Source: Marinagarivorans algicola
Lineage (GTDB): Bacteria; Pseudomonadota; Gammaproteobacteria; Pseudomonadales; Cellvibrionaceae
Assembly (NCBI RefSeq): GCF_001292705.1
Contig: NZ_LGAK01000001.1
Span: forward strand, 1 to 64,000
Direction: 5' to 3'
Length of the DNA stretch: 64,000 nt
Numbering within the stretch: the stretch's first letter is position 1; every line of letters starts with the position of its first letter. Made by a program: the position numbers and the translations under genes. This document shows positions 46,114-55,068 of the stretch, one piece after another. A model generated the notes under the pieces. That model saw only the letters and a list, made by a program, of their open reading frames with translations, did no database searches and was not told the DNA's origin.

Positions 46114-47337
46114 ATGAATATTGAAATTATTTTAGGTGTGGGCATGTTTACCCTCATCGTGCTGGTGTTAGTTGGCATTATTTTGTCAGCGCGCGCCAAG
46201 CTCGTTGAGAGTGGCGATGTAACCATTTTAGTCAATGGCGAAAAAGAAATCGTTACGGCTGCTGGCGGTAAATTACTGCAAACGCTTGCAGGCTCGGGTT
46301 TATTCTTGCCCTCTGCATGTGGTGGCGGTGGTAGTTGTGCGCAATGTAAGTGTATTGTTGAGTCGGGTGGTGGTGAAATGCTACCCACAGAGGCATCTCA
46401 TTTTACCAAGCGCGAAGCCAAAGAAGGTTGGCGTTTAAGTTGCCAAGTACCCGTTAAAGAAAACATGCACATTGAAGTTGAAGATGATGTATTCGGTGTT
46501 AAGCAATGGGAATGTACCGTTGAGTCTAACCCGAATATGGCAACCTTCATTAAAGAGTTAACGTTAAAATTGCCCGAAGGCGAAAACGTAGACTTTCGTG
46601 CCGGTGGTTATGTGCAGTTAGAAGCACCTGCTCATCATGTTTACTTTAAAGACTTTGATATTGAAGAACAGTATCGTGGTGATTGGGAGCACTTTAAATT
46701 CTTTGAGTTAGAATCCAAAGTCACTGAGCCTGTAATCCGTGCTTACTCAATGGCTAACTACCCCGAAGAGAAGGGTGTTGTAAAGTTCAATATTCGTATT
46801 GCAACGCCACCACCACGCACAACAGGCTTACCACCGGGCCAAATGTCATCTTACGTATTTAGCTTAAAGCCCGGCGATAAAATTACGGTCTATGGCCCCT
46901 TTGGTGAGTTCTTTGCTAAAGATACTGACGCTGAAATGGTATTTATTGGCGGTGGTGCGGGTATGGCGCCTATGCGTTCGCATATTTTTGATCAGCTACG
47001 CAGGTTAAAGTCTAAGCGTAAGATTTCGTTTTGGTATGGTGCGCGCTCACTGCGCGAGCTTTTTTATCAAGATGAATATGATCAATTAGCCGAAGAAAAC
47101 GAAAACTTTGAATGGCATGTCGCCATGAGCGATCCACAACCTGAAGATAACTGGGAAGGTTTAACGGGGTTTATTCATAACGTATTGTTTGAACAATACC
47201 TTAAGGACCACCCAGCCCCAGAAGATTGTGAGTTTTATATGTGTGGCCCACCAATCATGAATCAATCTGTCATCACTATGCTGAAAAACCTAGGCGTAGA
47301 AGATGAGAATATCATGCTAGATGATTTTGGTGGGTAA
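46114..47337 (+). CDS. nqrF: Na+-NQR subunit F (NADH-oxidising, 2Fe-2S and FAD)
   Basis: 407 residues, entry point for electrons. One N-terminal helix (about 3-25), then a plant-type ferredoxin domain with [13 protein letters not shown] and a fourth Cys in RLSCQV, then an FAD/NADH reductase domain with [11 protein letters not shown] (FAD), [19 protein letters not shown] (NADH) and [13 protein letters not shown]. Completes the six-subunit pump. A strong terminator follows at 47351. Confidence 0.98.
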   Translation: MNIEIILGVGMFTLIVLVLVGIILSARAKLVESGDVTILVNGEKEIVTAAGGKLLQTLAGSGLFLPSACGGGGSCAQCKCIVESGGGEMLPTEASHFTKREAKEGWRLSCQVPVKENMHIEVEDDVFGVKQWECTVESNPNMATFIKELTLKLPEGENVDFRAGGYVQLEAPAHHVYFKDFDIEEQYRGDWEHFKFFELESKVTEPVIRAYSMANYPEEKGVVKFNIRIATPPPRTTGLPPGQMSSYVFSLKPGDKITVYGPFGEFFAKDTDAEMVFIGGGAGMAPMRSHIFDQLRRLKSKRKISFWYGARSLRELFYQDEYDQLAEENENFEWHVAMSDPQPEDNWEGLTGFIHNVLFEQYLKDHPAPEDCEFYMCGPPIMNQSVITMLKNLGVEDENIMLDDFGG

Positions 47338-47350
47338 TTAGGCCAATGCA

Positions 47351-47388
47351 AAAACTGCAACTTAAGTGTCTTTAAGTTGCAGTTTTTT
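47351..47388 (+). terminator. strong terminator after nqrF
   Basis: AAAACTGCAACTTAA (47351-47365) and TTAAGTTGCAGTTTT (47372-47386) form a perfect 15-bp stem with a 6-base loop and a T run. It may attenuate rather than abolish reading into apbE, which follows only 48 bases later. Confidence 0.92.
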
Positions 47389-47436
47389 ATTGTGCCCCCA
47401 TTATTGTATTTATGATCAGTTGTTTTACCCTTCTTA

Positions 47437-48486
47437 GTGGTTGGAATTTTGTTGTATCTTACTGTTAAAGCCAGAGCGCTATTACTAGCTTCATTATTGG
47501 CTACGCTTTCTTTATTGGCCGCTTGCGATCAGAAGCCACAATGGCAAACCGTGACTTATAGCGGCAATACGATGGGCACGACTTATACTATTAAAGTAGT
47601 GGTTAGCCCTGAACAGCAACACGCGGCAAGCAAAACACAACAGGCTGTCGATGCTTTATTAAAAGAATTTAACCAGAGCCTTTCTACCTATATTAAAGAC
47701 TCTGAAATTATGACTATCAATGCTGCCCCCGCACAGCAGTGGCTAACGGTTTCGCCTCGCTTTTTGGCGGTGTTAACACTCAGTCGCGAGGTGAGCGATT
47801 TAAGTGCTGGTGCCTTTGATGCGACCGTGATGCCATTAGTGAATTTATGGGGTTTTGGCCCCGACTGGCATAAAGATGCTGCACCAAGCTTAGCGCAAAT
47901 TAACACCGTGTTAGAGCGGGTCGATTATCGCGCTATAGCTATTAACACTGCCGATAAGGCGATTAAAAAACTAAAGCCCGTGTCACTTGACTTTTCGGCT
48001 GTAGCTAAAGGCTATGGTGTTGATGAAGTGGCTGATTTTTTATGGCAGCAAGGCTTCCATCACTTTATGGTAGAAATTGGTGGTGAGTTGCGTGTACACG
48101 GTCATAATGCCAATGGTACAGCGTGGCGCATTGGTGTAGAAAGCCCCGTTTCAGGTGGTAGTATTAAGCCTATTCAGGTCTCAGAAGTGGGCGTGGCAAC
48201 ATCGGGCGATTACCGCAATTATTTTGAACAAGATGGCGTGCGTTTTTCCCACACTATTGATCCGGTTTCGGGGCAGCCTATTACGCATAACTTAGCTTCG
48301 GTGACTGTGATTGCCGAAAGTGCCGCTAAGGCCGACGCATTGGCAACGGCGTTTAGTGTTATGGGTGGCGAAGCTGCGTTAGCGTTAGCGCAGCAAGAGG
48401 GTATTGCGGTGTACATTATCGAGCGCGCAGGCGATCGCTTTATCACACGGCATAGCGCAATGTTTGAACCTTATTTTTTAAATTAA
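47437..48486 (+). CDS. apbE: FAD:protein FMN transferase ApbE
   Basis: 349 residues. Transfers FMN from FAD to the Thr of NqrB and NqrC in the periplasm. A lipoprotein signal (LLASLLATLSLLAAC) anchors it. Core motifs: GNTMGTTYTIKV, DLSAGAFDATVMPLVNLWGFGP, DFSAVAKGYGVDEVADFL (FAD), GGELRVHGHN and FSHTIDPVSGQPI (Mg2+). The start is uncertain: GTG 47437 is open, but TTG 47452 after TTGGA is also plausible. Sits after a strong terminator, so it may have its own promoter or rely on readthrough. Confidence 0.94.
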   Translation: MVGILLYLTVKARALLLASLLATLSLLAACDQKPQWQTVTYSGNTMGTTYTIKVVVSPEQQHAASKTQQAVDALLKEFNQSLSTYIKDSEIMTINAAPAQQWLTVSPRFLAVLTLSREVSDLSAGAFDATVMPLVNLWGFGPDWHKDAAPSLAQINTVLERVDYRAIAINTADKAIKKLKPVSLDFSAVAKGYGVDEVADFLWQQGFHHFMVEIGGELRVHGHNANGTAWRIGVESPVSGGSIKPIQVSEVGVATSGDYRNYFEQDGVRFSHTIDPVSGQPITHNLASVTVIAESAAKADALATAFSVMGGEAALALAQQEGIAVYIIERAGDRFITRHSAMFEPYFLN

Positions 48487-48538
48487 TTCTCACAAATAGC
48501 GTCGACTTATTTGGCGCCCATTTTTAGAGGTAACCACT

Positions 48539-48787
48539 ATGGCTACATTTGTATTGGCATTTTGTTTTCTTGCGTTAATGATTGCGGCAATGGCCGTAGG
48601 CGTTATTTTTAGGGGTAAGCCTATTAAAGGCTCTTGCGGTGGGATGGCCGCGTTAAATATGGATACCGCCTGCGATATTTGTGGCGGAGATACAAAAAAA
48701 TGCGAAGATGAGCAAGAGCGCATAGCGCAAGGCAGCACATCGACCAATAATGCTCAAGCCTATGATGCCTCATCAAAAAAAGATTAA
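48539..48787 (+). CDS. nqrM: NQR maturation protein NqrM (DUF539)
   Basis: 82 residues: an N-terminal membrane helix (about 4-24), then SCGGMAALNMDTACDICGGDTKKC with the four conserved Cys. NqrM is needed to deliver iron to the NqrD/NqrE site in Vibrio. Ribosome site AGAGG precedes ATG 48539, and it completes the nqr-apbE-nqrM block. Confidence 0.94.
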   Translation: MATFVLAFCFLALMIAAMAVGVIFRGKPIKGSCGGMAALNMDTACDICGGDTKKCEDEQERIAQGSTSTNNAQAYDASSKKD

Positions 48788-48828
48788 ACCAATGTGGCGA
48801 AGCTACAAATTTACCAAACAGTAAAATT

Positions 48829-49061
48829 GTAGCTATTCAGCCCAGCTGAAAACGTCACCTTATAGAGTGCCGATGGATTATTTTTTGGGCATGTAAGCGC
48901 CGGCCTCCGCATGGATCATAGGTAGACTTTGTATCAGCATAGAGGGAGGCAAGATTAGACTTTACAGGTACGTAAAGTTGAGGAGCATAAAGTCGCAGAT
49001 AGCGTGAGCGGCCCAGCCAATGATTTATTAGCGCCTAATTTCGGTGCTTCTCAATAGTGAC
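48829..49061 (+). mobile_element. MITE-like element, copy D
   Basis: 233 bp, from GTAGCTATTCAG (48829) to TCAATAGTGAC (ends 49061). Core GTGAGCGGCCCAGCCAATGA is present. Flanks GTAAAATT and TAAAAATT agree at 6 of 8 bases. A longer near-repeat, AAATTTACCAAACAG (48807-48821) and AAATTTACGAAACAG (49065-49079), also brackets the element. Lies between nqrM and sthA and fills the gap 48788-49122. Confidence 0.7.
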
Positions 49062-49122
49062 TAAAAATTTACGAAACAGCTCAAAGAAGCTGTTAACCCT
49101 AGTGTGCGGAGTGAAGAACTAA

Positions 49123-50520
49123 ATGGCTGATTTTGATTATGACTTGTTGGTAATAGGAGCAGGACCGGCAGGCGAGGCCGCTGCGATGGCAGCGACTAAA
49201 TCTGATTTAAGTGTGGGTGTGGTTGATGTGCAGAGCGAGCTAGGCGGTAACTGTACCCATAAGGGAACGATTCCCTCTAAGGCTTTGCGGCATGTAGTTA
49301 AGCAGGTGATTAATTTTCGCAAGCAGCCTGAAATGTTATGTACCAATTCGTTTAATAATATTACTTACCCTGCGGCTTTACAGGCGGCTAAGAGTATTAT
49401 TCCGCGTAAAGTAGCGATGCACAAAGCCTATTTTATGCGCAATCGCATTAGTGTACATTCAGGCCTTGCGCATTTTGTTACCCCCAATTCGGTCGTTGTT
49501 GAATACGACAATAGCCCCTCAGATACGATTACGGCTAAAAATATTCTAATTGCTACGGGGTCACGCCCATATCGCCCGACTAATATCGACTTCACGCACC
49601 CACGCGTTTACGATAGCGATACCATTTTAGAAATGGCGCACACACCACGTACCTTAGTGATTTATGGTGCGGGTGTGATTGGTTGCGAATACGCCTCTAT
49701 TTTCTCGGGTTTAGGTGTGAAAGTTGACCTGATTAATAACCGCGATAGCTTGTTATCGTTTTTAGATACCGAAATTACCGATGCCCTAAGCTATCACTTG
49801 CGCAATAAAGGTGTGCTGGTGCGTCACGGCGAAGACTTTGACTTTTTAGATGCGACTGATGAAATGATCACGGTCCATTTAAAATCGGGTAAGCGGATTA
49901 AAGCGGATGCCTTTTTGTGGTGTAACGGCCGAACAGGGAATACGGACAGTCTAATGCTGGGTAGTGCTGGCCTTGAGGCGAATGGCCGTGGTCAGGTCGA
50001 TGTTGATGATGAGTACCGTACAGCACAGCCTACTATTTATGCCGCCGGCGATGTCATTGGCTGGCCTAGCCTTGCGAGTGCTTCTTATGACCAAGGGCGC
50101 GCCGTGGTTGATTCAATTGTTGGTGGTGATGTGCGCAAAGTGACCGACGCCCCGACGGGTATTTATACCCTACCTGAAATCAGCTCGGTAGGTAAAACCG
50201 AAGCCGAGCTTACCGCAGCCAAAGTACCTTATGAAGTGGGTCGTGCTTTTTTCAAAGACACTGCACGCGCGCAAATTAGTGGTGATGAAGTGGGCATGTT
50301 AAAAATCCTATTCCACTTAGATACTCAGGAAATTTTAGGTATCCATTGCTTTGGCGCAGAAGCGGCCGAAATTGTCCATATTGGCCAGGCCATTATGAAT
50401 CAAGAAGGCAAAGCCAATAATATAGATTATTTTACCAATACCACCTTTAACTACCCCACTATGGCCGAAGCTTACCGTGTGGCGGCGTTGAATGGTTTGA
50501 ATCGGTTAAGGCGTCAGTAA
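49123..50520 (+). CDS. sthA: Soluble pyridine nucleotide transhydrogenase SthA
   Basis: 465 residues. Moves reducing equivalents between NADPH and NAD in the cytoplasm. FAD site [19 protein letters not shown] (about 6-24), then [17 protein letters not shown], in which the second Cys of the disulfide of related lipoamide dehydrogenases is replaced by Thr, the SthA signature. NAD site [20 protein letters not shown] and dimer/FAD motif [25 protein letters not shown] precedes ATG 49123. Beside icd-type NADPH producers in function, though the genes are far apart here. Confidence 0.95.
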   Translation: MADFDYDLLVIGAGPAGEAAAMAATKSDLSVGVVDVQSELGGNCTHKGTIPSKALRHVVKQVINFRKQPEMLCTNSFNNITYPAALQAAKSIIPRKVAMHKAYFMRNRISVHSGLAHFVTPNSVVVEYDNSPSDTITAKNILIATGSRPYRPTNIDFTHPRVYDSDTILEMAHTPRTLVIYGAGVIGCEYASIFSGLGVKVDLINNRDSLLSFLDTEITDALSYHLRNKGVLVRHGEDFDFLDATDEMITVHLKSGKRIKADAFLWCNGRTGNTDSLMLGSAGLEANGRGQVDVDDEYRTAQPTIYAAGDVIGWPSLASASYDQGRAVVDSIVGGDVRKVTDAPTGIYTLPEISSVGKTEAELTAAKVPYEVGRAFFKDTARAQISGDEVGMLKILFHLDTQEILGIHCFGAEAAEIVHIGQAIMNQEGKANNIDYFTNTTFNYPTMAEAYRVAALNGLNRLRRQ

Positions 50521-50688
50521 ACTAGCGGGTCTATTGCAAAACCTCTGCTGCGATATAAGCGGCAGCGGTAATGATCAGTGCGGCATCTTAAAGTGATGGT
50601 GCTAAGTTAATCTAGAGGGCTAGGTGCGTATTGCCCAGTAAAAACCTCTGAATAGAGTCTGTTAGTGTCGCTATCTATCATTAATTCC

Positions 50689-50716
50689 TTGAGAAAAGCT
50701 TATAAACCTATAGAAT
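50689..50716 (+). promoter_or_regulatory. rnpB promoter
   Basis: TTGAGA (50689-50694), 16 bases, TAGAAT (50711-50716). The start expected six to eight bases later falls exactly at the 5' end of the RNase P RNA (50722-50724), which supports both calls. Confidence 0.65.
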
Positions 50717-50721
50717 GCGCG

Positions 50722-51080
50722 GCGGAGTTGGCTAGGCAATCGCTTCTGTTTTTAACAGGGGAGGAAAGTCCGGGCTCCATAGGGCAGAACGCCAGGTAAC
50801 GCCTGGGGGGCGCAAGCCTACGGAAAGTGCAGCAGAAAGTGTACCGCCTAAGTAGTTACTTCGGTAGCTAACGGTAAGGTTGAAAAGGTGCGGTAAGAGC
50901 GCACCGCATGACTGGCAACAGTTCATGGCGATGGTAAACCCCGTTCGGAGCAAGACCAAATAGGAACCCGTATGGCGTGGCCCGCGTTGGGTTCGGGTAG
51001 GTTGCTTGAGGTGTGTGGCGACACATATCCCAGATGAATGATTGTCCACGACAGAACCCGGCTTATCGGCCAACTCCTTT
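50722..51080 (+). ncRNA. rnpB: RNase P RNA, type A
   Basis: Catalytic RNA that matures tRNA 5' ends. The closing helix pairs GGAGTTGGC (50724-50732) with GCCAACTCC (51069-51077). Conserved blocks are GGGGAGGAAAGTCCGGGCTC (CR-I), AGGGCAGAACGCC, CGTTCGGAGCAAGACCAAAT, and near the end GAATGATTGTCCACGACAGA, then ACCCGGCTTATCGGCC. Overall length about 355 bases, as in gammaproteobacteria. A promoter lies just upstream and a terminator just downstream. Confidence 0.97.
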
Positions 51081-51090
51081 TATTTCGACT

Positions 51091-51122
51091 AAATGGCGAG
51101 CCCTAGGGTTCGCCATTTTTTT
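51091..51122 (+). terminator. rnpB terminator
   Basis: AAATGGCGAGCCC pairs with GGGTTCGCCATTT (one G-T pair) and is followed by seven T in all. Strong intrinsic terminator. Confidence 0.9.
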
Positions 51123-51454
51123 AATCTGCGCTCAACGGCCTAATGTATACACCGCTTAATGAATGTCTTTAACGTGGGTATTTAGTCTGCGGCGGATGCG
51201 TCGAGCTGTTTGAGATGTCAGTGGTTATCGCTCAACGACTGCGTGGTCCTTCAGCGCTTAAAGTCAGTCTGTGTCTTGTCATCTAGCGTTCTTTCGGCAT
51301 GAGTGCACCAGTGCTGTGCGCGTATTAGGGCTTAAAGGTGCTTTTTTACTTCTAAGCAGGCGAGCTTTTATTGCTGTTTATAGTTTAAAAGCGGCTAACG
51401 TGCCGCTAAGAGCAGTAAACGCGCTGCCTTTTATCTGGCTGGTTTTCGGATTAC

Positions 51455-51482
51455 TTGACTTTACCTTGATCGCACATATAGT
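51455..51482 (+). promoter_or_regulatory. promoter of the mra/dcw cluster
   Basis: TTGACT (51455-51460), 16 bases, TATAGT (51477-51482). The predicted start is near 51489, directly before the MraZ box array. The stretch 51123-51454 between the rnpB terminator and this promoter shows nothing else I can support. Confidence 0.6.
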
Positions 51483-51490
51483 GATGAGTA

Positions 51491-51525
51491 GTGGTTTAAT
51501 GTGGTTAATTGTGGGTTTTTGTGGT
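51491..51525 (+). promoter_or_regulatory. MraZ-binding box array
   Basis: GTGGT, GTGGT, GTGGG and GTGGT occur at 51491, 51501, 51511 and 51521, exactly every 10 bp, the spacing of MraZ operator repeats (TGGGN-type units separated by five bases in E. coli). They lie between the promoter and the mraZ start, so autorepression is expected. Confidence 0.7.
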
Positions 51526-51551
51526 TCACTATCTGGTCTGGGTGGGGTTTT

Positions 51552-51992
51552 GTGTTTCAAGGTAGTCATAATATTAATATGGACGCTAAAGGGCGACTGG
51601 CTATACCGGCTAAACATCGGGATACCCTAGAGGCTACCTGTGCCTCCAAAATAGTGATGACTGCGCATACGCAAGATAAGTGTGTACTAATTTATCCCGA
51701 AACGGAATGGCAGCTTATTCTTCCTCAGATTGAGGCTTTACCCACCTTTAATCGTGCGGCCCTGAGAGCTCAGAGATTACTTATTGGCTACGCAACTTCT
51801 TTAATACTTGATGGTAATGGTCGGATATTAGTGCCTCCTACGTTAAGAGAATATGGCGGCTTCGATAAAAAATTAATATTAGTAGGGTTAGGTAAAAAAT
51901 TTGAGCTATGGGATGAAGAGGCTTGGTTGGCCACTCTTGCCGAAGCACAAGATGATGAGATGCCAGAACAAATGCTAGCACTATCACTTTAA
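51552..51992 (+). CDS. mraZ: Transcriptional regulator MraZ
   Basis: 146 residues from GTG 51552, which follows GGTGGGG; earlier open codons run through the operator and are rejected. The protein then begins [23 protein letters not shown], the AbrB-like fold of MraZ, with a second half-repeat [21 protein letters not shown]. Binds the repeats just upstream and regulates the division/cell-wall cluster. First gene of the dcw cluster, 110 bases before rsmH. Confidence 0.93.
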   Translation: MFQGSHNINMDAKGRLAIPAKHRDTLEATCASKIVMTAHTQDKCVLIYPETEWQLILPQIEALPTFNRAALRAQRLLIGYATSLILDGNGRILVPPTLREYGGFDKKLILVGLGKKFELWDEEAWLATLAEAQDDEMPEQMLALSL

Positions 51993-52102
51993 GGTTAGGG
52001 TTTATATCTTCTTTTTAAGAACAGCTTTATTAGCCTGTACTGTGTATAGGCATGTACGGTATATAGACAAGTACTGAATATCTCAACGGATAATAACTTA
52101 AT

Positions 52103-53059
52103 ATGACATCACCATCGCACTACTCCGTTTTACTTGAAGAGTCAGTAAAAGCATTAATCACTGATCCTAATGGTGTTTATATTGATGGTACTTTTGGCCG
52201 TGGTGGCCATAGCCGCGCCTTGTTAAATGGGCTAGATAGCGGTGCTCGGTTAGTCGCTTTTGACAAAGACCCACAGGCGATTGAAGTGGGTGCGGCACTA
52301 AAAACTGAAGATTCACGCTTTAGTATTGAGCATGACTCTTTTGCGAATATGAAGCAGGTTGCCCAACGCGATAATTATGCAGGTTTGGTTGATGGCGTAT
52401 TATTGGATTTAGGCGTGTCCTCCCCGCAACTTGATCAAGCCGAGCGCGGTTTTAGTTTTATGAATGATGGCCCCTTAGATATGCGCATGGATTGCTCTAA
52501 GGGGCAAAGTGCAGCTGATTTTGTCAATACGGCTAAGCAAGAAGACATTGCACGTGCAATGAAAGATTACGGAGAAGAACGTTTTGCAAAGCGTATTGCT
52601 GGGGCCATTGTAAAGCGTCGCGCCGATAAACCTTTTGAACGCACACTCGACTTGGCAGATGTGATTACTAAGGCGAATCCGCGTTGGGAGCGTGATAAAA
52701 ATCCTGCGACAAGAGCTTTTCAGGGTTTACGTATCCATATTAATGGCGAATTAGAGGACCTGAGTGCTGCATTGCCTGCGGCTTTAAATATTTTAAAGCC
52801 TGGTGGGCGCTTAGTTGTTATTAGCTTCCATAGCCTTGAAGATAGGATTGTAAAGCGTTTTTTTAAAGAGGGCGCTCAAGGTAAGCAATTACCTAAAAAC
52901 TTACCCATTCAAGATCTTGAGTTGGATAAAAAATTACGTATTTTAACGAAACCTGTCAAAGCTTCAGATAATGAGCTAGGTGAAAACATTCGCTCGCGCA
53001 GCGCGATTATGCGCGTAGCCGAAAAGTTAGCGCCATTATCTAAGCCTAGTGGGTATTAG
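52103..53059 (+). CDS. rsmH: 16S rRNA m4C1402 methyltransferase RsmH
   Basis: 318 residues. Methylates N4 of C1402 in 16S rRNA using SAM. Opening [17 protein letters not shown] motif [16 protein letters not shown], then [33 protein letters not shown] and [19 protein letters not shown], and the C-terminal [17 protein letters not shown]. Always second in gammaproteobacterial dcw clusters. ftsL follows after 15 bases. Confidence 0.97.
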   Translation: MTSPSHYSVLLEESVKALITDPNGVYIDGTFGRGGHSRALLNGLDSGARLVAFDKDPQAIEVGAALKTEDSRFSIEHDSFANMKQVAQRDNYAGLVDGVLLDLGVSSPQLDQAERGFSFMNDGPLDMRMDCSKGQSAADFVNTAKQEDIARAMKDYGEERFAKRIAGAIVKRRADKPFERTLDLADVITKANPRWERDKNPATRAFQGLRIHINGELEDLSAALPAALNILKPGGRLVVISFHSLEDRIVKRFFKEGAQGKQLPKNLPIQDLELDKKLRILTKPVKASDNELGENIRSRSAIMRVAEKLAPLSKPSGY

Positions 53060-53074
53060 GTTGGGGATTTATTA

Positions 53075-53356
53075 ATGGCTGTGTCTGTAGGTAAAGTATC
53101 AGTGGTGACTTTTTTGTGGCTGAGCGTTGTCGCGTCGGCGATCAGTGTTGTATATGTGACATTTGATGTGCGCAGGCATACCTCACAGCTTGCGCAACTG
53201 AATGATCATCGTCAAAGCCTGCAAGTCGAAAAAGGTCAGTTACTCTTGGAGAAAAGTGCGCTAGCGTCCTATGCGCGTGTCGAAAAAATTGCGACAGAGC
53301 AGTTGAAGATGCGTGTTCCGAGCGGGCATGAAGTGGTTGTGGTGAATGACCAATGA
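53075..53356 (+). CDS. ftsL: Cell division protein FtsL
   Basis: 93 residues, bitopic membrane protein of the divisome FtsQLB complex. One N-terminal helix (about 8-28) is followed by a coiled-coil region with leucine heptads (LAQLNDHRQSLQVEKGQLLLEKSALASYARVEKIATEQL) and a short MRVPS tail. Overlaps the ftsI start by four bases. Confidence 0.9.
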   Translation: MAVSVGKVSVVTFLWLSVVASAISVVYVTFDVRRHTSQLAQLNDHRQSLQVEKGQLLLEKSALASYARVEKIATEQLKMRVPSGHEVVVVNDQ

Positions 53357-55068
53357 GCACATCAAAGGGTGCTTGGTTTAAACAGTGGCGCTTTGGCACA
53401 ATTTGTTGTGTTGTTGCGGTATTACCTGCGGCATTGATTTGGCACCTATCGTATTTACAAGTGATGCCTGGGCAAGAAAAAGGTCATGATTTTTTGCAAG
53501 CCCAAGGTCAGGCGCGTACATTACGCGAGCAAAAAATCAACGCTTACCGCGGTGTAATCACTGATCGCAATGGTGAGTTATTGGCAGTAAGTACACCGGT
53601 GGTGTCTATTGCGGTGAACCCCCAAGTGATTGCACCAAACGATATTGTACGTTTAGCAAAAGCGCTCAATTTATCGGCTAAAGATTTGACGAAAAAGTTA
53701 CAACGCTTTTCAAATAAACAATTTATGTATGTCGCTCGGCAATTGCCACCGCATGAAGCTGCGAATGCAACGCAATTAAAGATACGAGGTGTTATTGCGC
53801 AGCGAGAGTATCAGCGCTACTACCCCGCCGGTGAAGTGGCTGCGCACTTAGTGGGCTTTACCAATATTGATGATATTGGCCAAGAAGGTATGGAGCTCGC
53901 ACTGGATAATCATTTGGCGGGTGCTCCAGGGGCTCAACGTGTGATCAAAGATTTAAAAGGTAATATTGTCAAAGATCTGGGTGTCGTTCGCTCGGCAAGC
54001 CCTGGTGGAGATGTCGCCTTAAGTATTGATTTGCGTTTACAGTATTTAGCCTATCGCGAGCTAAAATTGGCCATGTCAGTGCAAAAGGCGAAATCGGGTT
54101 CGATTGTTATGCTAGATGTGACAACCGGTGAAGTACTGGCAATGGTGAATCAGCCATCGTATAACCCTAATGACCGGGCCAATATTAAACCCAATCAAAC
54201 GCGCAATCGTGCGATGACCGATGTTATTGAGCCGGGCTCTACGGTTAAACCCTTTACGGTGATGGCGGCCTTAGAGACCGGTCGATACACACCCGAATCC
54301 ATTATTAATACAAACCCCGGTTTTGTGCGCGTAGGGCGAAAAACATTTATTGATCCGCGTAATTATGGCGAAATTGACCTAGGCACGGTGATTCAAAAAT
54401 CAAGTCAGGTAGGTATTAGTAAACTAGCACTCGATTTACCGCAAAATGTTGTGCGCACCATGTTTGAGCGCTTAGGGTTTGGGCAAAGTACAGGTACTGG
54501 TTTTCCTGGTGAAAGCTTAGGCGTATTACCTAGCCGCTCTAAGTGGCACCCGATCGAAACAGCGACTTTAGCTTTTGGTTATGGCTTAACTGTTACACCC
54601 TTACAGTTGGCGCAAGCTTATGTCACCGTTGCTAATTCCGGTCAAACTCGGCCTATTTCTTTATTAAAGCAAGATGAAATTCCGGCAGCAACACAGGTTG
54701 TTGACGCTAAGGTAGCTGATCAAATAGCGGTTATGCTGAAACGTGTGACCGAACGTGGCGGTACTGCAACCCGTGCACAAACCAGCGCTTATTTGACAGC
54801 CGGTAAAACAGGAACGGCACATAAAGTAGGTGAAAATGGTTATGCCGATGATAAATATGTTGCAACATTTGCCGGTATGGCACCTGCCAATGATCCGCGA
54901 GTCGTGACAGTTGTTGTAATTAACGAGCCCACGAGTGGTCATTATTACGGTGGTGAAGCTGCGGCACCTGTATTTGCGAGTGTCACCGATAGCTCATTGA
55001 GATTATTAAATGTTCCACCGAATAATAGCCAGCACGCAGAAGGTGTTAAGCAGGTAGCACGACGATGA
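53353..55068 (+). CDS. ftsI: Septal peptidoglycan transpeptidase FtsI (PBP3)
   Basis: 571 residues, class B penicillin-binding protein for septal crosslinking. N-terminal membrane helix (about 13-32), pedestal domain, then the transpeptidase: active-site EPGSTVKPF (Ser in STVK, about residue 300) and KTGTAHK (about 483). The middle motif, normally SSN, reads SSQ (KSSQVGIS), with Gln encoded by CAG at 54406-54408. Start overlaps ftsL (ATGA); its stop overlaps murE in the same way. Confidence 0.95.
   Translation: MSTSKGAWFKQWRFGTICCVVAVLPAALIWHLSYLQVMPGQEKGHDFLQAQGQARTLREQKINAYRGVITDRNGELLAVSTPVVSIAVNPQVIAPNDIVRLAKALNLSAKDLTKKLQRFSNKQFMYVARQLPPHEAANATQLKIRGVIAQREYQRYYPAGEVAAHLVGFTNIDDIGQEGMELALDNHLAGAPGAQRVIKDLKGNIVKDLGVVRSASPGGDVALSIDLRLQYLAYRELKLAMSVQKAKSGSIVMLDVTTGEVLAMVNQPSYNPNDRANIKPNQTRNRAMTDVIEPGSTVKPFTVMAALETGRYTPESIINTNPGFVRVGRKTFIDPRNYGEIDLGTVIQKSSQVGISKLALDLPQNVVRTMFERLGFGQSTGTGFPGESLGVLPSRSKWHPIETATLAFGYGLTVTPLQLAQAYVTVANSGQTRPISLLKQDEIPAATQVVDAKVADQIAVMLKRVTERGGTATRAQTSAYLTAGKTGTAHKVGENGYADDKYVATFAGMAPANDPRVVTVVVINEPTSGHYYGGEAAAPVFASVTDSSLRLLNVPPNNSQHAEGVKQVARR

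Noticed and set aside
50615-50662. Possible right end of the repeat (AACCTCTGAATAG) before rnpB
   Set aside because: Only about 13 bases match and no core or left end is seen.
51271-51630. 119-codon hydrophobic open frame before mraZ
   Set aside because: It overlaps the mra promoter, the MraZ boxes and the mraZ start in another frame, and has no family resemblance.
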